Source: Xylona heveae TC161 (Eukaryota > Ascomycota > Xylonomycetes > Xylonales > Xylonaceae). From it: a stretch of 64,000 nucleotides of DNA. A program made the position numbers and the translations under genes. Positions 59,649-64,000 of the stretch are shown piece by piece. Each line of letters opens with the position of its first letter. Positions within the stretch are counted from its first letter, which is position 1. The stretch spans positions 1,927,726 through 1,991,725 of the forward strand of contig NW_017264193.1 in the NCBI RefSeq assembly GCF_001619985.1. The letters run 5' to 3'. Under the pieces are notes generated by a model. The model did not search any database, was not told where the DNA came from, and worked only from the letters and a program-made list of their open reading frames with translations.

Positions 59649-61994
59649 CTATCTAGCTCCGGTAGAACAGACAGGCGAACTCCACCCGACCGTCCAGCGG
59701 ACACTGCCCATGATGAGGACCAAGAGCGCAAGAGACACGCCGACGCTGACGAGGCCGTAGACATACGCGTGTCGTCTTCTCAAGCCATTGAGTTCCATGA
59801 CCCAAGTGCTCACGGTGGTCAAGCAGCCGCAAAAGCCGTCCATGATGCCCTGGAGGACCTGACAGCCCGTGACGCCGCCGCCGACAATGCCCAGGGATGC
59901 TGCCGTACTACCACCGCCGCCAGCAGGAAGACGGACGTGCTGCAAGTCATACGCCATGCCGAGCACAGCAGTGCCAAAGACGTTGACGGTAAACGTGCCG
60001 AGGGGAAAAGAGGCGACGAGGCCGTTGAGCAGCAAACTCAGGTAGAAACGGAGCAGGCAGCCGAGCGGGGCGAAGACGATGGCGAAGACGGCCTCGCCGC
60101 GCCAGTGGTCTTTTGAAGAAGAAGAGCGGTCAGGAGGCCAGATGGCGAGAAAGACGGCGCCGAGCCAGGACGTCCACGCGACAAAGACCATGACGCGGTC
60201 AAAGACTTTGCGCATAAAGAGGAACGGGAGCGTAGGGAGGACGGGCTCGAGCAAGAGGGCGAGGTGTGCGCCGATTTTGAGCGCGGACATGCAGAGACAG
60301 AGCGTCAGGATGAGGACGGCCAGGACGGCCATGAAGCTGTATCCGCCGTTGCGGGGGACAGTGGATGACGAAGATACAGCCACGGGAGAGGGGTGCGAGA
60401 CGGGCGTGGGCAGGTTGTTGGAGAGCGCGAGAAAAGTGTCGCGCATAAAGGACGAAAAGGTGGTAAAGGAACCGCAGAAGCCCGTGGCGAGGCCGATGAA
60501 GAGCGGCAGTGTCTTTTTCACTTTGACGTGGGCGGCGAGCAGAGCGGCGCGGTCGGCGGGCGGGGGCGGGGGTGGTTGTTCTTGTTGTCCTGCTTGTTTT
60601 TCGGTGTCGTCAATGGTAGATGAGGATGCGCCGTTGCTCTCTCCATTGGGAGGGGATTCGTTGGGAGGTGTAGAAGTGGTGGTCGTGGTCGTCGTGTCTC
60701 CCTCTGCGTCCGCCTCGGCCTCGGCCTCGGCCTCTGCTTCTGCGACTTTGACCGATTTGCCCCATTCTTCGCGGAACAGTTTGCGGTCTTCACTGAGGAA
60801 ACCCATAAACAGGCTGCCTGCGAAATTGGCCCAGAGTTCGCCCATGGCGACAGGTGCGCCGGGGTACATGGTGAGCCATTGCAGGCCGAGCCGGGCGAGG
60901 GTGCCGAAGATGGAGAAGAAGATGAGGTAGGAGACTGTGTAGAGTTGGGTTGCGTTGGTAGAAGAGAGGGCGTATTTGCGATACCATGGCCGCTCTTGCT
61001 GGGCCAGGGCTTCGAGGCGTTCCTTTTCCGCCTTTCTCGCGGCGTCCTGGGCCGCAACATGCGCCTGGGCAGCTTGCAATTCACCGGCAAGCGACGCGCC
61101 GCGACTGCGCCGCCGCTCGAGTTCTTCTCGTCGGTGCTCCTTTTCCCACGCGCGCGACTCCTCCAGCGACCGATGCCGGTAGTATGCCGCCTCGTGGGGA
61201 TTCTGGAGCGGAGACGGGCCCGCGAGTCCGTCGAGATTGGCAAAGTTGTCGGGGAGATCAAACTCGATGTGCTCATCTCCTCCTCCTGCTTCCGGGCTCT
61301 CTGAACCAAACACTGACGACCGCCGCCGTCGGATTGCTGAAGACTCTCTGGGGGCGCCACCACCGGTGGCAGTAGCACGTCTGTTTGGCGGTGGAGTTTG
61401 AATGGTTGCTCGTCTTCGGATAGTAGTGCGTGGTTGGGTGTCTTCATAGGGCTCATCAATAGGAGGCGGGCCCAGCTCGTCGAGATTTGCATATCTGTCG
61501 GGCATTTCCAGGCTCTGTTGTCGTTCTGCGTACGAGGGATGCCGGCGAAGATGGCCCAGCTCGCCGACCATGATGCTATTTGCACGAGATCGGCGACGCC
61601 CGCGGCTCCGGCTTTCCCGTCGTCGTCCTTGAGGCGGTGTAGACGACCGCTGGCGCCGCCCCTGTCGGAAATCCTCGAGCGTCGTATGCAAGGAGAAGCG
61701 CCGCTCATCGGGGTTCTGCACGGGATCAGGCCCGACTTCTCCCAGATTGGCAGCATATGGGATTGATGATGATGTTGATGCATGGTCTGCTGCTGCTGTT
61801 CCACCATGATGCAAGCTGTGTGACCGTCGTCGACGAGAAGATATCGAAGGCAGCCGGGGTGAGCTGCGAGGACTAGGCTCTTCCGGATCCGCCGCTGTCG
61901 GGACAGGTCCTGCATATTCGTCCCCTGAAGTATCCAGTGGCGCAGGAGCAGCCAGCTCGTCCAAATTCGCGGTTTCGCGTCGTTGCAACGACAT
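59649..61994 (-). CDS. FEX1: Fluoride exporter, two fused CrcB/FEX domains, with long repeat-bearing N-terminus
   Basis: Intronless, 781 aa, about twice yeast Fex1 (375 aa). Exports fluoride across the plasma membrane. Domain 1 (about 345-565): FGTLARLGLQWL, NFAGSLFMGFL and GFCGSFTTFSSFMRD. Domain 2 (about 585-770): APLGCLLRFYLSLL, LGTFTVNVFGTAVLGM and GFCGCLTTVSTWVMEL. These are the R, N and TTFS/TTVST signatures of both inverted halves. Between them lies a Gly/Glu/Pro-rich cytosolic loop. The first about 340 residues are disordered, Arg/Ser-rich, and hold four copies of an ANLDELGPxPIxxP motif starting at residues 9, 82, 169 and 252. GC-rich bias opens long shadow frames on both strands here. 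Divergent from the UPRTase gene. Confidence 0.94.
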   Translation of the reverse strand: MSLQRRETANLDELAAPAPLDTSGDEYAGPVPTAADPEEPSPRSSPRLPSISSRRRRSHSLHHGGTAAADHASTSSSIPYAANLGEVGPDPVQNPDERRFSLHTTLEDFRQGRRQRSSTPPQGRRRESRSRGRRRSRANSIMVGELGHLRRHPSYAERQQSLEMPDRYANLDELGPPPIDEPYEDTQPRTTIRRRATIQTPPPNRRATATGGGAPRESSAIRRRRSSVFGSESPEAGGGDEHIEFDLPDNFANLDGLAGPSPLQNPHEAAYYRHRSLEESRAWEKEHRREELERRRSRGASLAGELQAAQAHVAAQDAARKAEKERLEALAQQERPWYRKYALSSTNATQLYTVSYLIFFSIFGTLARLGLQWLTMYPGAPVAMGELWANFAGSLFMGFLSEDRKLFREEWGKSVKVAEAEAEAEAEADAEGDTTTTTTTSTPPNESPPNGESNGASSSTIDDTEKQAGQQEQPPPPPPADRAALLAAHVKVKKTLPLFIGLATGFCGSFTTFSSFMRDTFLALSNNLPTPVSHPSPVAVSSSSTVPRNGGYSFMAVLAVLILTLCLCMSALKIGAHLALLLEPVLPTLPFLFMRKVFDRVMVFVAWTSWLGAVFLAIWPPDRSSSSKDHWRGEAVFAIVFAPLGCLLRFYLSLLLNGLVASFPLGTFTVNVFGTAVLGMAYDLQHVRLPAGGGGSTAASLGIVGGGVTGCQVLQGIMDGFCGCLTTVSTWVMELNGLRRRHAYVYGLVSVGVSLALLVLIMGSVRWTVGWSSPVCSTGAR

Positions 61995-62770
61995 TGCGTT
62001 TTCTTTCTATTTTTTTATTATTCTTATACTTCAAAGCCGTTATAATATCGTGGAAAAGAGAGCGTAAGGAGCTCTATTCCGTCTCGCACCGACAAACGTG
62101 CCCCCCTCCCTTCCGAGCGCGGGACGGAGCGCTGTCTCTTTCTCTTCCCCTTTTCCAGGTTGTTAAGCGCCAGGTCCCAGGGACAGGACGGTAGATATCA
62201 TCGGACAGGCCGCAGAAATAATTTTTCTCTCCGTCTGTTTTGTTGAACAAAAACCAAGAGGGAAGCTTTGCTGTTGGTTTTGAGAAATTATATTCAATTC
62301 ACGTGATCATAATTTATATCCTGCCGGTCCGTGATAGCCGCCCTAGCCGGATAAGGACAAGTCTACTCTGATTCGTCCAAAGGGTTTCCGCCTCGTCCTT
62401 TTTACGTTCCACGCGAAGGCGCAAGGCAGCGTACCGGTACTTCTTGGCTCTCGTCTGTTTCCGTGCCAAGCAAGGTGTCTGTACCTTATCTCTTCTTATC
62501 AGCCTATCGGAGCTGACTCCCCTCCCCCGCTCCGCCTGGAGCGAGTTGCGGCAATATGTCATGTCAACAAACGACTACACCTCATTTCCTAGAGCTGACT
62601 GCACTCTTTAATTCTTTCTGAATGCTACTTTCTCTTCTCTGAATCTACTCGTTTCATCCTCTCCTAATAAATATACAAGTAACATCTCGAGTTATACTCA
62701 AATACTCCACTCAACTTACACAACAACAACAACAACAACAACAACAACAGCATCCCCGGTGTCCACTGCG
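61995..62770. other. Divergent promoter region, fluoride exporter and UPRTase
   Basis: About 780 bp between outward-reading starts; it ends in a (CAA)n-rich 5' UTR of the UPRTase gene. Confidence 0.45.
62720..62749. repeat. (ACA)10 microsatellite in the UPRTase 5' UTR
   Basis: Uninterrupted ACA trinucleotide run about 21 bases upstream of the ATG, a common unstructured leader in well-translated fungal mRNAs. Confidence 0.85.
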
Positions 62771-63525
62771 ATGACAAGCCTCCCGTCCAACGTCCGCGTC
62801 TCGACGCATCCATGCCTCAAAGCAAAGATTTCGCAATTGCGCTCATCTTCGTCTCATGCGCGCGTTGTCAATGCGCTCGTGCATGAGATTTCCACAATAC
62901 TAGCCTGCGAGGCGCTGGCCAGCGGACTGACTACGAAACCTGGAGACACCGTATGTCTATCTTTGCTTGTTGTGCACTAGCTCTATTCTGTTCCTGTTTG
63001 CTCCAGAATATCAGCTCCACTCTATTCTCTTTCCCTCCCTCCCTCTACGCTTCCGTCAAGCATACATTCGAAACCCTTATAGGTCCTCTGTATCTAACAC
63101 GTATCCCGGGGACAGGACACCACTCCACTAGGATACACCTACACAACCGACGGGATCAGCCCGACACACATTTCGCTCGTGCCTATTCTGCGCTCCGGTC
63201 TGTCCATGGTAGAAGGTAATTCGTCCCATTCCTAGTCTTTCTTTGTGGAAGTCCTTTGGCATCCCAGGCCTTCCTCTCCTCTCTCCCCTCTCTCCTCTTT
63301 CCTCTCTCCTCCCCCCGCCTCGCCCTTCTCTCCTTTCTATGCCCTGCAACATCCACAACATACCCACTATACTTCAACATGCACAAAGAACACCTCAACT
63401 ATTCGGCCTTTCCCTTCTTCCCCTCCCCCCCCCCCCCCCCCCCCCGTGGCCCAATCCATCTACCCAAAAAAAATTAAATAAAAATAAAACTGCCCCCTTT
63501 CCTCCCCTCAACCCCACCCACACAC

Positions 63526-63564
<39 letters not shown>

Positions 63565-64000
63565 GTCAGCGAGACACATCCACCCGCCCACCCAAAAACC
63601 TAACCCCAACGTAAACCACTAACCCCCATCCTGCAGCATTCCAAACCCTCCTCCCGCACTCCGTACCCGTGCACCACCTCGGGCTCTTCCGCGAACCCAG
63701 CACGCTGCAACCAGTCGAATACTACAACAACCTGCCGTACCACCGGCCATCAAGCACGGGCGCCGAGACGAGCGCCGCGTCGGACCTCGCGATCCTGCTG
63801 GACCCGGTGATTGCGACGGGCGGGACGGCGTCGGCGGCGATCCAGACGCTGCGGGAGTGGGGCGTGAAGAAGGTGATACTGGTGAGCGTGGTTGCGAGCG
63901 CGGCGGGGGTGGCGCATGCGGCGGAGGAGTGGACGGACGGGGTGCAGGTGCTTGTGGGCAGCGTGGATGGGGAGTGCGATGAGCAGGGGATGATTAAGCC
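62771..64000 (+). CDS. Uracil phosphoribosyltransferase, bacterial (Upp) type, 3' end beyond the window
   Basis: Exons 62771-62950, 63116-63215 and 63637 onwards; about 214 residues are visible and the window ends within the gene. Makes UMP from uracil and PRPP (pyrimidine salvage). Seen: VSTHPCLKAKISQLR near the N-terminus, SLVPILRSGLSMVE, VHHLGLFREPSTLQPVEYYN and the PRPP loop LLDPVIATGGTA followed by VKKVILVSVVASAAGVAHA. This series matches bacterial Upp (HPLVKHKLGLMR, VPILRAGLGMM, DPMLATGG) better than yeast FUR1, whose N-terminal part differs. The second intron is 421 nt, long for this region, and is filled with simple sequence. Confidence 0.88.
63216..63636 (+). other. Long UPRTase intron with poly-C and (GA)n tracts
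   Basis: 421-nt GT-AG intron containing pyrimidine-rich sequence, about 20 C at 63426-63445 and a (GA)15 run at 63530-63559. Its ends fit in phase (GAA G|CA TTC). Confidence 0.8.

Noticed and set aside
59619-61915. Long open frames antisense to, or in other frames of, the fluoride exporter (up to 465 codons)
   Set aside because: GC-rich, Arg/Ser/Ala-biased sequence keeps all frames open; only the 781-codon frame has CrcB signatures.
1-64000. CRISPR arrays, bacterial operons, LTR elements and rRNA genes
   Set aside because: None seen: no spaced direct repeats, no reverse transcriptase or capsid motifs and no rRNA-like sequence.

Overview
The window is nuclear DNA of a filamentous ascomycete (Pezizomycotina; Eurotiomycetes-like by gene content, which is inference only). 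Genes carry short GT-AG introns with CTRAY-like branch points. There are three nuclear serine tRNA genes, two of them with an intron after position 37, and single genes lie on both strands without operons. Intron/exon models below were read by eye and checked for phase by counting. Start sites and UTRs are approximate.

Left part (1-13.8 kb): the 3' exon of a fungal-specific transcription factor; vacuolar endopolyphosphatase PPN1; a tandem pair of tRNA-Ser(AGA) genes, one with and one without a 15-nt intron; an intron-rich DUF3237 gene; a CLC-type chloride/proton exchanger (GEF1-like) on the minus strand, divergent from an ethanolamine kinase (EKI1-like).

Middle (15.2-38.2 kb): a 1238-aa CCCH-finger/ankyrin/AAA+-like protein whose ATPase motifs look degenerate; a YBP1/glomulin-type protein; a gene-poor stretch (22.1-26.5 kb) holding a tiny gene for a 34-aa peptide ending CTIM (CaaX box, candidate a-factor-like lipopeptide pheromone) and a stump of a Tc1/mariner transposase; phospholipase D; cyanase; a putative N-myristoylated protein; a C2H2 protein; a basic nuclear-type protein; a two-TM protein; tRNA-Ser(CGA) with a 35-nt intron.

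Right part (39-64 kb): a short Sec2-domain Rab exchange factor; a small membrane protein with an ambiguous 5' structure; translation factor eIF4B (TIF3); a glycine-rich membrane protein; the giant bridge-like lipid transfer protein FMP27; a 74-aa single-pass membrane protein; a double-domain fluoride exporter (FEX/CrcB) with an unusual repeat-bearing N-terminus; and the 5' two thirds of a bacterial-type uracil phosphoribosyltransferase that runs off the end.

Most genes are housekeeping genes with no pathway link to their neighbours. The most interesting items are the CaaX micro-gene with its strong TATA promoter, the apparently ATPase-dead AAA+ fusion protein, the intron-plus/intron-minus tRNA pair, and the ANL-motif repeats on the fluoride exporter.
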